Part shown: positions 25,411 through 34,343 of the stretch, in pieces
How the letters are laid out: each line of letters opens with the position of its first letter
Numbering within the stretch: position 1 is the stretch's first letter
DNA from: an uncultured Gammaproteobacteria bacterium
GTDB taxonomy: Bacteria; Pseudomonadota; Gammaproteobacteria; Steroidobacterales; XN24
Assembly (NCBI GenBank): GCA_947259915.1
Contig: CAMYOC010000028.1
Span: forward strand, 85,080 to 138,160
Reading direction: 5' to 3'
DNA: 53,081 nt
Position numbers and translations under genes: made by a program
The notes under the pieces: model-generated
The model's database searches: none
The model's input: only the letters and a program-made list of their open reading frames with translations
What the model was told of the DNA's origin: nothing

Positions 25411-25998
25411 TTATCCACCGGCCAGCATAGTCTCGAGTACCGCCCGGGCCTCATCGACTCCCTGGCCTTTCAGGGCCGAGAACAGCTGTACCGAGGCGCG
25501 GTTGGCCAGCGTTTTGCGCGTCGCCTGCAGCGTCGCAGCTGCTTGGCCCCGGGACAATTTGTCGGCTTTGGTCAGCACGACATGGACCGGGCAGGCGACC
25601 GCCTCGGCCATGGCCAGCATCTGCTGGTCCACATCGGTCATCGGCCGGCGACTGTCCATGATCACGAACAGCCCGCTCAGGGCCTGGCGATCCGAGAAAT
25701 AGTCTTCCAGCAGGTGGCGCCAATGGCGCCGCATGGCCAACGGCACCTTGGCAAAGCCATAACCGGGCAAATCGACCAGGCGCCGGGCGGCGTCGAGAGC
25801 GAAAAAATTGATCAGCTGGGTCCGCCCCGGTGTCTTGCTGGTCCGGGCCAGGCTGCGGCGGCCGGTGATCGCGTTTATCGCGCTCGACTTGCCCGCGTTC
25901 GAGCGGCCGGCGAATGCCACTTCCCGGCCCTCATCGGGCAGGAATTGGGCCGCCTTGTTGGCGCTGGTGAGGAAACTGGCTTCGGAGAATACGGACAT
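25411..25998 (-). CDS. engB: ribosome-biogenesis GTPase EngB (YihA/YsxC)
   Basis: A 195-residue TRAFAC GTPase with every G motif: G1 GRSNAGKSS (about 31-39), G2 Thr in KTPGRTQ, G3 DLPGYGFA, G4 TKADK and G5 SALKGQG. EngB helps assemble the large ribosomal subunit and is usually essential. It faces polA convergently and is divergent from cytochrome c4, the order found in many gammaproteobacteria. Confidence 0.97.
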   Translation of the reverse strand: MSVFSEASFLTSANKAAQFLPDEGREVAFAGRSNAGKSSAINAITGRRSLARTSKTPGRTQLINFFALDAARRLVDLPGYGFAKVPLAMRRHWRHLLEDYFSDRQALSGLFVIMDSRRPMTDVDQQMLAMAEAVACPVHVVLTKADKLSRGQAAATLQATRKTLANRASVQLFSALKGQGVDEARAVLETMLAGG

Positions 25999-26144
25999 GG
26001 CTGATATGGGTGGACGCCGCAGTGCCCCGGTAGTGTAAAATTGTCGGCTGTTGTTGCCCGCGCGCAGTTTAGCATGGGGTCTATGGGCCCTCGTGGCCGT
26101 GGCCGCGTGTGGACCGTCCAGCGAAACGCCGGAGTTGCCCGACC

Positions 26145-26750
26145 ATGAACAAAATTTCCGTTGCCGCCCTGATCGCCCTGACCATGGGCATCGCCAGCAC
26201 CGCCATGGCCGAAGGGTCGGCTCAAGCCGGCAAGGCCAAATCCGCCGTGTGCGCTGCCTGCCACGGTGTCGATGGCAACAGCGTCAATCCGGAATGGCCG
26301 TCACTGGCAGGCCAGCATGCCGACTATATCGTCGACCAGATTGCGGCATACAAATTCGGCGCCCGTCAAAACGCGTTGATGAGCCCCCAGGCCGCATTAC
26401 TGTCCGACGCGGACACGGCCGATCTGGCGGCGTTTTTCTCCGGCCAGACGCTGACTCCAAAGGAGGCCGACCCCAAGCTGGTCAGCCGCGGCCAGCGCAT
26501 CTACCGGGGCGGCGACCCAGAGCGCGGTATCTCCGCCTGCATCGCCTGTCACGGCCCCACCGGCAGCGGTAATCCGCTGGCCGGTTATCCGGCAATAGCC
26601 GGTCAGCACGCCACCTACCTGGCCAGCCAGCTGCGCCTGTACGCCAACGGCGAGCGCAAGGGTTCCAACCAGATGATGCGTGGCATCGCCAGCCGGATGA
26701 CGGAAGACGACATCCGCTCCGTAACCGCCTATATCCAGGGGCTGCGCTGA
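26145..26750 (+). CDS. cytochrome c4, di-heme periplasmic
   Basis: The start is the ATG at 26145, giving a clean signal peptide ([18 protein letters not shown] ending AMA). The 201-residue precursor has two CXXCH heme sites, CAACHG and CIACHG, about 90 residues apart in two like halves, and late Met residues (LMSPQA, NQMMRG) that can serve as sixth ligands. Cytochrome c4 passes electrons in the periplasm to terminal oxidases. It lies in the engB-cyc4-dsbA block. Confidence 0.93.
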   Translation: MNKISVAALIALTMGIASTAMAEGSAQAGKAKSAVCAACHGVDGNSVNPEWPSLAGQHADYIVDQIAAYKFGARQNALMSPQAALLSDADTADLAAFFSGQTLTPKEADPKLVSRGQRIYRGGDPERGISACIACHGPTGSGNPLAGYPAIAGQHATYLASQLRLYANGERKGSNQMMRGIASRMTEDDIRSVTAYIQGLR

Positions 26751-26790
26751 GCGCGCGCCTGATCTGCATCCGAATCCAGTGGAGAGACTG

Positions 26791-27633
26791 ATGATCCGAA
26801 TCGTTGCTATCACCGTTGCCCTGCTCGCGTTCAATGGCTGCGGCAGGGAGGAAGCGCCGGCACCCGCCGCCGAAATCGAAACCGTGGTGGTGACGACGGA
26901 AGACACCGCGGTGGCCGACACCATGGCCACCGACCCGGCGGCGCAAGCCGAGACTGGCACCATCGAAGAAGTGATGGCTGAACAGGCCATGGTGGAGGAA
27001 GAGATCGTCTTGGAGGAAGACGTGGTGCCGATGGCGGCGCAGCCCTCGATCCCCAAAGCGCTTGAGCGTTATCAGGAAGGCCGCCATTACACGACGCTGC
27101 CGGTGGCGCAGCCGACCAGCGCCGGACCGGGGCAGGTCGAGGTCGCGGAGGTGTTCTGGTACGGCTGCCCGCACTGCTACACCCTCGAGCCCTTTTTACA
27201 ATCCTGGCGGCTGGACGGGATCCCCGACGACACTCTGTTCGTGCAGATACCCGCCGCGCTCAATCCGAGCTGGCAGATCCATGCCCGCGTGTTCTACACG
27301 GCCGAGGCGCTCGGCATTCTCGAGCAGGCGCATCCGGCCATCTTCCGCGAAATCCACGTCAACCGGAACCCGCTCAACACCCGTGAGCGCCTGGTCGAGT
27401 TCTTCGCTCGCTTCGATGTGTCGGAGCAGGATTTTGACAGCGCCTGGGACTCGTTTGCGGTGCAGACCAATCTGCGGCGTGCAGACGCCCAGGTCCGCCG
27501 GTTCCGTTTGAGCGGCGTTCCTGCGGTGGTGGTAAACGGCAAGTATGTCACCGGCGCGGACCTGGCCGGCGGCAACCAGCAGCTATTCGACGTGATCAAT
27601 TTCCTGATCGCCAAGGAGAAGCGCGGCGGCTGA
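26791..27633 (+). CDS. dsbA: DsbA-like thiol:disulfide oxidoreductase, probably membrane-anchored
   Basis: ATG at 26791 with GGAGAG 5 nt upstream. The 280-residue precursor has a signal MIRIVAITVALLAFNGC that ends in Cys, a weak lipobox (FNGC), so lipid anchoring is likely but not certain. About 75 acidic, Ala/Glu-rich residues follow, then a thioredoxin fold with the active site WYGCPHCYTLEPF and the cis-Pro SGVPAVVVNG. DsbA proteins introduce disulfides in the periplasm. Normal DsbA is about 210 residues and soluble, so the long acidic spacer is unusual and suggests a tethered enzyme. Confidence 0.88.
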   Translation: MIRIVAITVALLAFNGCGREEAPAPAAEIETVVVTTEDTAVADTMATDPAAQAETGTIEEVMAEQAMVEEEIVLEEDVVPMAAQPSIPKALERYQEGRHYTTLPVAQPTSAGPGQVEVAEVFWYGCPHCYTLEPFLQSWRLDGIPDDTLFVQIPAALNPSWQIHARVFYTAEALGILEQAHPAIFREIHVNRNPLNTRERLVEFFARFDVSEQDFDSAWDSFAVQTNLRRADAQVRRFRLSGVPAVVVNGKYVTGADLAGGNQQLFDVINFLIAKEKRGG

Positions 27634-27669
27634 CAGTCCGTCTCGCGGCGGCCGGTCGGCCAGGGTCTG

Positions 27670-27689
27670 CCGCTCACCCCGGTGAGCGG
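27670..27689. repeat. perfect 20-nt inverted repeat in the dsbA-hemY gap
   Basis: CCGCTCACC at 27670-27678 is the exact reverse complement of GGTGAGCGG at 27681-27689, with two bases between. No T-run follows on either strand, so it is not a standard terminator. It could mark an mRNA end or be an operator for the downstream gene; the sequence does not say which. Confidence 0.5.
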
Positions 27690-27751
27690 TATCCAGACCA
27701 CGCCCGGGTAAGCGTGAACGACGGATATTCCGCCAGCCGACGCGAGAGTCC

Positions 27752-29134
27752 ATGAACCAGCCAGGCAATCCACGCAGCATCGCGGTTATCGGCGGCGGCT
27801 TGAGCGGGTTGGCCGCGGCCTGGCGGCTGGGCCATGCCGGGGCCGCCGTCACCCTGATCGAAAAATCCGCTCGCACCGGCGGTGCCGTCCGCAGTGAGCG
27901 TCATGACGGCTTCCTGTGCGAGGCCGGTCCGAACTCGATGCTGCTGAAAAGCCAGCTGGCCGAGGACTTCCTCGACGAGCTGGGTCTCACCAGCGAGATC
28001 GTCGACGCCAGTCCGGTTGCCAACAAGCGCTTCCTGGTGAAGAACGGGCGGGTACTACCGTTGCCCATGTCCATGGGCGGCGGCATCACCACACCGTTGT
28101 ATAGCCCGGGTGGCAAGCTCCGCCTGCTCGCCGAACCATTCATCAAGGCAGCGCCGGCCGATCAGGACCAAAGCGTCGCCGGCTTTGTCACCCGGCGCAT
28201 GGGTAGGCAGTTCCTCGACTACGGCATCGCCGCGCTGGTCTCCGGGATCTTCGCCGGGGATCCGGAGAAATTGTCGATCCGCTACGCCTTCCCCAAGGTG
28301 TGGAATCTGGAGGCCCGTTACGGCTCGCTGATCGGCGGCGCGATAAAGCTGCGCAAGGAGCGCAAACGCAGCGGCGAGGTCGCCTACAAGCCGCGGATGA
28401 TGTCTTTTCCCGACGGCATCGAGACACTGACCCGCCGACTGGCGGCGACGGCGAGCGCGGATATCCGCACCGACGCTCAACCCCTGTCGCTGGCGCGCAC
28501 AGACGCCGGCTGGCAGGTCGGCTGGCGAGATGCGTCCGGCGAACACGACCGACGCTTCGACGCGCTGGTCGTATCGGTGCCGGCCCACGTGAACCCCGGA
28601 TTACCCTGGGCACAGGAGATCGCTGCAGAGATGGCCGCGGTTCCCGCATTGTATTACCCGCCGGTGACGACCCTGGTGCTGGGTTACCGCCGCGAGCAGA
28701 TCGAGCACCCGCTGGATGGTTTCGGCATGCTTATCCCGCTGGTGGAGAAACGGCGCGTGCTCGGCGCCATCTTTTCCTCCACCATCTTCCCGGGCCGCGC
28801 ACCGGATGGACATGTGGCGTTGATGATCTTTATCGGCGGCGCGACCATGCCGGATTGCGCCACACCCGGCGAATCCGGGGCGGTGAGCCTGGCCACCGGA
28901 CAACTCACTGATCTGCTTGGCATCCACGGCGAGCCGGTGTTCACCAGCGCTACCCACTGGCCGCTGGCGATACCCCAATACAACGTCGGCCATGGCGATT
29001 TCCTGGCCTCACTGGAGGGTCTGGAAAAGCGCTGGGAGGGCCTGCACTTCTGCGCCAACTACCGCGGCGGACCGGGTCTGTCCGATTGTCTCGACAGCGC
29101 CCGCGCCATTGCCAACAGGATATTGCAGCGATGA
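27752..29134 (+). CDS. hemY: HemY-type protoporphyrinogen oxidase
   Basis: A 460-residue FAD enzyme. The dinucleotide motif IAVIGGGLSGLAAAWRLG is at residues about 9-26, followed by GGAVRSE, EAGPNSMLL, and a C-terminal RGGPGLSDC flavin contact. HemY-type proteins oxidise protoporphyrinogen IX (or coproporphyrinogen III in Gram-positives) with oxygen. Many gammaproteobacteria use HemG or HemJ instead, so which step this one serves should be viewed as open. The lipocalin gene overlaps its stop (ATGA). Confidence 0.88.
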   Translation: MNQPGNPRSIAVIGGGLSGLAAAWRLGHAGAAVTLIEKSARTGGAVRSERHDGFLCEAGPNSMLLKSQLAEDFLDELGLTSEIVDASPVANKRFLVKNGRVLPLPMSMGGGITTPLYSPGGKLRLLAEPFIKAAPADQDQSVAGFVTRRMGRQFLDYGIAALVSGIFAGDPEKLSIRYAFPKVWNLEARYGSLIGGAIKLRKERKRSGEVAYKPRMMSFPDGIETLTRRLAATASADIRTDAQPLSLARTDAGWQVGWRDASGEHDRRFDALVVSVPAHVNPGLPWAQEIAAEMAAVPALYYPPVTTLVLGYRREQIEHPLDGFGMLIPLVEKRRVLGAIFSSTIFPGRAPDGHVALMIFIGGATMPDCATPGESGAVSLATGQLTDLLGIHGEPVFTSATHWPLAIPQYNVGHGDFLASLEGLEKRWEGLHFCANYRGGPGLSDCLDSARAIANRILQR

Positions 29135-29712
29135 AATCGAACAAGCGCGGGGCGTTACGCACCTGGAACAATCGGCTGCAGCGGGTGACCAGCGCCGCCC
29201 TGATCGTGCTGGCTGCGGCGCTGACGGGTGCTTGTACGGGCCTGCCCGACGGCGTCGAGCCGGTCAGCGGATTCGATGCGGACCGGTATCTCGGCAAATG
29301 GTACGAGATCGCCCGGCTCGACCATTCGTTTGAGCGCGGTTTGAGTCGGGTGACCGCCGAATACAGCCTGCGCGACGACGGTGGCATAAGCGTCATCAAC
29401 CGCGGTTATAAAGCCGGGAGCGATGAGTGGGAGCAGGCCGAGGGCAAAGCGTTCTTCGTCCGCAGTCGCGATGAAGGCTATCTCAAGGTGTCTTTCTTCG
29501 GGCCCTTCTACGGTGCCTATGTCGTGTTCGGTCTCGACCAGGACGACTACCAGTACTCCTTCGTGTCAGGACCCGACCGCTCCTATCTGTGGCTGCTGGC
29601 GCGGACGCCGACGGTTGAAAAACAGATCATGGACCGGTTCGTCGCGAGGGCCAAGGAACTCGGCTTCCCCACCGGGAAACTTATCATCGTGGATCAGTCG
29701 CCGCTCGACTGA
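29131..29712 (+). CDS. blc: bacterial lipocalin (Blc family)
   Basis: Start ATG at 29131 overlapping the hemY stop. The 193-residue protein has an N-terminal signal with a charged region, then a hydrophobic run ending LTGACTG, an approximate lipobox. Lipocalin motif 1 is DRYLGKWYEIARLDH (GxW), RGLSRVTAEYSL follows, and YLWLLARTPTV is motif 3. Blc is an outer-membrane lipoprotein that binds lysophospholipid or fatty acid. Coupling with the upstream heme gene may only reflect compact arrangement. The 200 bp after it hold no gene I can support. Confidence 0.9.
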   Translation: MKSNKRGALRTWNNRLQRVTSAALIVLAAALTGACTGLPDGVEPVSGFDADRYLGKWYEIARLDHSFERGLSRVTAEYSLRDDGGISVINRGYKAGSDEWEQAEGKAFFVRSRDEGYLKVSFFGPFYGAYVVFGLDQDDYQYSFVSGPDRSYLWLLARTPTVEKQIMDRFVARAKELGFPTGKLIIVDQSPLD

Positions 29713-29911
29713 GGCCCAAGGCCCGAACCTCCCACCGGGAGCATGGGTGTGCCTGGTCCGGCGCTGGCGGCAACGTGTGACAGCCGCGGCCGGGTGTGAA
29801 CCTGAGCGCGCTGTGGCAGCATGCATTCGTGCACAGATGAGACTGGATGAGCGGGCCTGGATCCGGTCATCCCCCGGCATACGGCAGCGTTGACAGCGGA
29901 GGGTATGAGGC

Positions 29912-30445
29912 ATGTTTCGAACAGCAGTTGTCGCATCTTGTCTCCTGGTCTCAGGGCTTGCGCTCGGCCACGGCGATCATCAGGACGAGGCGCTGCACCA
30001 CTCGGTCGAACAGTTGCGGAGCTCGGTTGGCCGCTGGAACGTCGTCACCGATTTCCTCAACGAGGACGGATTGGTGGCGCGCTCGGTGAGCGGCACCTAC
30101 GAGTTCTCCTGGGTCGTTCCTGACCGCGTATTGAGTGGTCACAGCGAAATGCCGGAGCTGAAGCAGACCGTGGGCATCCTCTTTTACATCAAGTCCGCGG
30201 AGCGACAGATCGAAATGGTGTCGGTCGGCGCCGACGGCAGGCTCTGGATCATGACCGGGCCGCTCGGTGGCGAACAGCGTCTGTCGCAGGAATTCGACAC
30301 CGCCGACGGCCGGCCAGCGCAGCTGCGATTCACCCGGGTCAACGTCTCGGCTGAGGCCTTCGAGTCGAAAATGGACTATACCGAGGACGGTGGACTGACC
30401 TGGAAACCGGGCAATCATCAGCGCTTCCGCCGTGTGGGTCCTTGA
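29912..30445 (+). CDS. secreted protein of unknown function (DUF1579-like)
   Basis: A 177-residue protein with a short signal (VVASCLLVSGLALG). The mature part contains LRSSVGRWNVVTDFLNEDG, SGTYEFSWVVPDRVLSGHSE and FRRVGP, the pattern of small beta-barrel DUF1579-type proteins: W followed by a G-rich strand and a VL-G-H/E turn. No catalytic motif is visible. Role unknown; a periplasmic ligand-binding protein is possible. It is in an accessory stretch with unrelated small genes. Confidence 0.6.
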   Translation: MFRTAVVASCLLVSGLALGHGDHQDEALHHSVEQLRSSVGRWNVVTDFLNEDGLVARSVSGTYEFSWVVPDRVLSGHSEMPELKQTVGILFYIKSAERQIEMVSVGADGRLWIMTGPLGGEQRLSQEFDTADGRPAQLRFTRVNVSAEAFESKMDYTEDGGLTWKPGNHQRFRRVGP

Positions 30446-30453
30446 GCGAATCA

Positions 30454-30496
30454 GGTAACCCGCAGGCGGAACCGTGCGCGCCTGCGCCGGGTTATC
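30454..30496. other. long stem-loop between the DUF1579-like gene and the GNAT gene
   Basis: TAACCC-GCAGGCG at 30456-30468 pairs with CGCCTGC and GGGTTA at 30479-30494, with a 3-nt bulge. There is no T-run after it on the plus strand, so an intrinsic terminator is not demonstrated; a processing or pausing hairpin is possible. Confidence 0.4.
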
Positions 30497-30517
30497 ATCC
30501 TTGACCTGAAGACCGGG

Positions 30518-31006
30518 ATGCCGATGATCCGTGCCGCAAGAAAGTCTGATCACGAGGACATGGACGCGTTGTTCCGCGCCTCCGTCCAGGCACTGTGTGC
30601 GGATTTTTACCCGCCCGGGGTGATCGAGCACTGGGCGGGGAAGCCGGTACCCGAGCGTATCCTGCGCGGTCAGACGCAGGGCGACGAACACTTTGTCCTT
30701 ACGCGGCGTGGTCGACTGGCGGCCTTCGGCGCGCTCAATCTGCAAAAAGAATTGCTCGAGGCGCTGTTTGTCGCGCCCGAGTTCGCCGGTCACGGCGTCG
30801 GCCGGGAATTGCTTGAGTTCCTGCTGGACCTGGCCCGGAGCGCGGGGCTGACCCGGATCAGAGTCAATTCCTCCATGAACGCTGTCGGTTTTTACGAAGC
30901 CAATGGTTTTGTCGAATATGGCCGGGGCGATTTCGATCTGGGAGGTGGCGTCACCCTGGACTCGGTGTTCCTGGCACGCCAACTAAGCGGAGAAGCAAGG
31001 CCGTGA
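30518..31006 (+). CDS. GNAT family N-acetyltransferase
   Basis: A 162-residue GNAT. LEALFVAPEFAGHGVGRELLEFLLDLARSAG contains the acetyl-CoA binding motif A (V-x-P-x-x-x-G-x-G), and NAVGFYEANGF is motif B with the conserved Tyr. The start could be ATG 30518 or 30524. The acceptor is unknown. It overlaps the DM13 gene by 4 nt (GTGA). Confidence 0.88.
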   Translation: MPMIRAARKSDHEDMDALFRASVQALCADFYPPGVIEHWAGKPVPERILRGQTQGDEHFVLTRRGRLAAFGALNLQKELLEALFVAPEFAGHGVGRELLEFLLDLARSAGLTRIRVNSSMNAVGFYEANGFVEYGRGDFDLGGGVTLDSVFLARQLSGEARP

Positions 31007-31473
31007 AAAAGACTCTTATCCTTTTCTTCTCTCATGCGCTGTTTGCAGCCCTCGGCTTTGCCGCGGGCATCTATGCCTTGCCGATCCTCACGGCGCCGCC
31101 AGCGCCCTCTGCGTCCGCAGTGGAGGCGATGGCCGCCACTGCGGATTTCACTGGTGAGTTCCGCCGCGACCTGGCTGGAAGCGATGCGCTGCATTGGGGC
31201 GAGGGCACGGTTTCGGTCGGGCCCCGGTTCATCGCGCTACAGGGCAGGATCGCCCCCGGGCCCGATTACAAACTCTATCTTTCGCCAGAGTTTGTGCAGA
31301 CGGAAGCCGAATTCGAATCACTCAAGGCTCGGATGGTACGGGTCGGTGATGTGCGGACCTTCGACAACTTCGTCGTGGCCGTGCCGCAAGACATCGACGC
31401 GACTCGCTTTACCAGCGTGATCGTTTGGTGCGAGTCCTTTGGTGAGTTCATCACCGCGGCTCGTTATCGGTGA
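31003..31473 (+). CDS. DM13-domain protein, membrane-anchored
   Basis: GTG start at 31003. A hydrophobic N-terminus (residues about 4-29) anchors or exports the 156-residue product. The rest fits the DM13 fold: YKLYLSPEFV, MVRVGDVRTFDNFVVAVP and FTSVIVWCESFGEFITAARY, the last with the conserved Trp-Cys and terminal aromatic region. DM13 domains have been proposed to bind heme or carry electrons; this is prediction only. Confidence 0.78.
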   Translation: MKKTLILFFSHALFAALGFAAGIYALPILTAPPAPSASAVEAMAATADFTGEFRRDLAGSDALHWGEGTVSVGPRFIALQGRIAPGPDYKLYLSPEFVQTEAEFESLKARMVRVGDVRTFDNFVVAVPQDIDATRFTSVIVWCESFGEFITAARYR

Positions 31474-31508
31474 GCATCAACTCCGTCAGACATAGCGAGG
31501 AACCCACG

Positions 31509-31949
31509 ATGATTCCAACCGTCTGGTACCGGTGGCTGCTGATCGCGGTGTGGATACTTATGATCTTCGGCCTGAGCATGGTGCTGTGGCCGGAGGGCAT
31601 CCGTAGTGGTTTCAGCCTGATGGTCTATGGTTCGCCCACAGCCATCGAACTGCAGTTCTCCGCAGCAGCCAATGCCTATGTCATCTTCGTCCACGGTGTG
31701 CTCGGGGCGGTGATGTTTGGCTGGGGACTGGCTATGCTGATCACCCTGGCGGGGCCGTTTCGTCGCGCTGAAACGGTGGGGTGGAAGCTGCTCGCGCTGC
31801 CGCTTGTGGCATGGTTCGTGCCGGACACGGTGTTTTCCCTCTACACCGGCTTCTGGCAGAACGCGGTTTTGAATACAGGCTTTGCGCTGCTCTTTGCTAT
31901 CCCTCTTGTCGCCACCCGACGCGTATTTTTTGACGGCGGCGAGACCTAG
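31509..31949 (+). CDS. small polytopic membrane protein, unknown
   Basis: ATG at 31509 is chosen because GCGAGG ends 8 nt upstream; the GTG at 31470 overlaps the DM13 stop (GTGA) and is the alternative. The 146-residue protein has four hydrophobic helices (LLIAVWILMIFGLSMVLW, IFVHGVLGAVMFGWGLAM, LLALPLVAWFVPDTVFSLY, ALLFAIPLVA) and no motif I recognise. The 230 bp downstream hold no supported gene. Confidence 0.75.
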   Translation: MIPTVWYRWLLIAVWILMIFGLSMVLWPEGIRSGFSLMVYGSPTAIELQFSAAANAYVIFVHGVLGAVMFGWGLAMLITLAGPFRRAETVGWKLLALPLVAWFVPDTVFSLYTGFWQNAVLNTGFALLFAIPLVATRRVFFDGGET

Positions 31950-32179
31950 ACCAGCATTGACAAACGCCATGGCCCTGCCTGGGTCGGCGGATTTTGTTCC
32001 AACACCAAATCGGGTAACACGATGCCATACGTCAATTTCAAACTGACCCCTCACGAGTCGACGCTCACACCCGCTTGAGTCCCGCTGAATCGGCAATCGA
32101 GTCTGCCAACAGAACGCTTTGGGCCAGACTACACTGGCCGCAGCACGCCAACTTCGAATGCAGCATGCATGCAACGCGG

Positions 32180-32821
32180 TCAGAGGTTGCTTGTCACCCG
32201 ATAGAAAGGAAAGATCTGATCGTCCTGATCCTGATGCTCAAAGATCAGGTCTTCCCGGCCATCCAGTGCCGCAAAGGCGCGCTCGGTCACCAGCGTCTCG
32301 TTGGCGCGGGCAATGTCCTCGCCGAGCTTTGAGGCGCGGTTCATCTCATCGCCCTGGGCCAGGTTGGGGCCGATCGCAAATACCCGACCAAAGCCAATGC
32401 CCACGCAACAATGCGTTGGGTGTTCCGAACTCAGGTCCGAGTCATTGAACAAGCGGATACGCCGATGGGTTTCCAGCGCCGCATCGACGGCGGCATGTGG
32501 GTCCGCAAACAAGGCGACGATGTCGTCTGCAAAGCAGCGGATAAGCTCCGCGCCATAATCCTGCAGCACGGGCAGACAGACTTTCTGCGCGTCCACAATC
32601 CGCAACAGACTGTCCAGCTCGCTGCGGCGCATCGCCGAGGCAGTAAGGCCGGTCATGTCCATCGACAGGACCGCGCGCTCCCAGTGGTACTTTTCACTGA
32701 ACTCGGCTTCACTCATTGCGCCACGCTGCAGACGCAGGAAATCACGATAGACATCCTCGCTCCAGCCCTCGAAACTGCCCAGCGTTCTGGCATCGTCCAG
32801 CAGGTCATGGGGATAGGTCAT
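32180..32821 (-). CDS. class III nucleotidyl cyclase-like protein with altered catalytic residues
   Basis: The start is ATG 32821 with AGGA 10 nt ahead; the longer open frame to 33013 is unconserved. In 213 residues the core resembles a cyclase catalytic domain: VLSMDMTGLT (first metal Asp), IRCFADDIVALFADP (second metal Asp in a K-x-x-G-D-like stretch), CCVGIGFGRV and GDEMNRASKLGEDIA. The usual adenine-contact Lys is Arg here, and the transition-state Arg of N-x-x-x-R is Lys (NRASK). Activity may be weak, altered or lost. It lies 1.5 kb from an RND exporter bearing a cyclic-nucleotide-binding domain, which suggests but does not show a link. Confidence 0.68.
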   Translation of the reverse strand: MTYPHDLLDDARTLGSFEGWSEDVYRDFLRLQRGAMSEAEFSEKYHWERAVLSMDMTGLTASAMRRSELDSLLRIVDAQKVCLPVLQDYGAELIRCFADDIVALFADPHAAVDAALETHRRIRLFNDSDLSSEHPTHCCVGIGFGRVFAIGPNLAQGDEMNRASKLGEDIARANETLVTERAFAALDGREDLIFEHQDQDDQIFPFYRVTSNL

Positions 32822-33018
32822 GTGGCGCTTATCCTGTGCCGGTCGTTGTGGCCGCGCGGTTGTGAAATATAGCACGGACAGTTCCCGGGGCATGGCGCAG
32901 ACTTGCATCCGCAGAGGGGCTGGGCCAAAGTCCAGCAGCAACGGCGCAGCGCCCTGACTACGTTGCAGCGCGCCATCCGCCGCCACCAGGACGTTCTTCC
33001 TCAAGACACGCAAAACGG

Positions 33019-33405
33019 ATGTTTACAGCCGACCAGCTCGTCGCTCACCTCGTTGGAGACTACCTGCTCCAGAGCGAGTGGATGGCCGTGCGCAAGACAA
33101 GACAATCCGCGGCGACATTGGTCCATTGTGTGTTCTATCTGATTCCGTTTCTGTTCATTACCCAGAATCCGTATACGCTGGCAGTGATCGGCGGCACCCA
33201 TTTCGTGCTGGATCGCTGGCATCTCGCACGACACTTTATCTGGCTCAAGAACTCACCATGGCCGGACAGTCCATCCTGGCAGGACCGCACAGAGACCGGT
33301 TTTCCTGCGGACACGCCACCGTGGCTCGCTGGTTGGCTGCTGATCATCGTCGACAATACGCTGCATATCGTGATCAATGGCTTCGCTATTCACTTTATCG
33401 GTTGA
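33019..33405 (+). CDS. DUF3307 family membrane protein
   Basis: A 128-residue protein with the DUF3307 pattern: ADQLVAHLVGDYLLQSEWMA at the N-terminus, THFVLDRWHLARHFI in the middle and IVDNTLHIVING at the end. Three hydrophobic segments and conserved His and Asp residues suggest a membrane-embedded site. The molecular role is unknown. It is divergent from the cyclase-like gene. Confidence 0.78.
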   Translation: MFTADQLVAHLVGDYLLQSEWMAVRKTRQSAATLVHCVFYLIPFLFITQNPYTLAVIGGTHFVLDRWHLARHFIWLKNSPWPDSPSWQDRTETGFPADTPPWLAGWLLIIVDNTLHIVINGFAIHFIG

Positions 33406-33509
33406 TACGTGTAAATCTGTACGCGCAGTAATAGCGTATCGACGCAAGTGCTGAGGACGGTCGTCGCTGGCCACGCTATCCAGACTATTCAACGCTCCAA
33501 GAGGCGTCA

Positions 33510-34313
33510 TTGATGAACAGACTCGCAAGATCGATGCTCCGCGCCACCTGTGTAGCCGCGGCCACATTGTCTGTCGCCGGTATTGCTGTCGCCGGGGAAC
33601 CGGATAGCGCAGAAGAGATCCGCGAATGCACGCGGCGCAACTCGCCCGATTCCACCAGCATCCAGCTGATCGAGCTCAAATCCATCGACCGGGCCTCAGG
33701 CGAGAGGACGATGAAGTCACGCCTGCACTGGAAAAAAGACGACGAAGGCCATGTTCGTCTTATGATCCGCGTGCTCGCCCCGCCGGATCTGAAGGGTGCC
33801 AGCTATCTGGTCATCGAAAATGAGCCCAGAGACACGGTCTATGTCTATCTGCCCGCCCTGGGCAAACCCCGGCGTATCGTCGGCGGCGGAGCCAGAGCCA
33901 TCTGGTCAACGGACTTCAGTTATGAAGATATCCGTCTGTTGCAGATGAAGACCGAAGTGTCAGACGTGGAACGCCTGCCGGATGACGAAGTGGCGGGGCG
34001 CGCGACCTACGTCATCGCGCAGCAACCGGATCCGGAGCGGGAGACAGGCTATACGCGGATCCTGTCCTATATCGACAAAGAAACCTGTGTCGCGCTGAAA
34101 ACAGAGTATTTCGAATCCAATGAGCAGATGCGCAAGCGCCTGATGGTGGATCCCGCGACAGTGGCCCAGATAAGCGGCAAATGGATCGCCCATGATCTCG
34201 AGATGACCGATATCCGGGACGACACCCAAAGCTGGATCGAGGTGAAGGAAATCAGCATCGACGAGAAGATCTCCTCGCGCTATTTCAACACCGTACAATT
34301 CTGGGGCCGCTGA
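33510..34313 (+). CDS. outer-membrane lipoprotein-sorting-like (LolA-fold) protein
   Basis: A 267-residue secreted protein with signal peptide to AVAGE (about residue 29). LHWKKDDEGHVRLMIRVLAPPDLKGASYLVIEN and VYVYLPALGKPRRIVGGGARAIWSTDFSYEDI are hallmark segments of the COG2834/DUF4292-like group with a LolA-type half-barrel. Such proteins are found with MMPL/RND exporters, where they may carry the hydrophobic cargo across the periplasm. The exporter gene follows 30 nt later, fitting that model. Cargo unknown. Confidence 0.8.
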   Translation: MMNRLARSMLRATCVAAATLSVAGIAVAGEPDSAEEIRECTRRNSPDSTSIQLIELKSIDRASGERTMKSRLHWKKDDEGHVRLMIRVLAPPDLKGASYLVIENEPRDTVYVYLPALGKPRRIVGGGARAIWSTDFSYEDIRLLQMKTEVSDVERLPDDEVAGRATYVIAQQPDPERETGYTRILSYIDKETCVALKTEYFESNEQMRKRLMVDPATVAQISGKWIAHDLEMTDIRDDTQSWIEVKEISIDEKISSRYFNTVQFWGR

Positions 34314-34343
34314 CCGCACCTAGCGCGGTTAACGCTGCCAGAC

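Noticed and set aside
26051..26572. Lipoprotein-like start (VAVAAC) before cytochrome c4
   Set aside because: The frame runs on out of frame through the cytochrome gene with no stop until 26572 and loses any protein-like character there.
31950..32179. Possible insertion-sequence scar between the membrane protein and cyclase-like genes
   Set aside because: No inverted ends, target duplication or transposase fragment can be seen.
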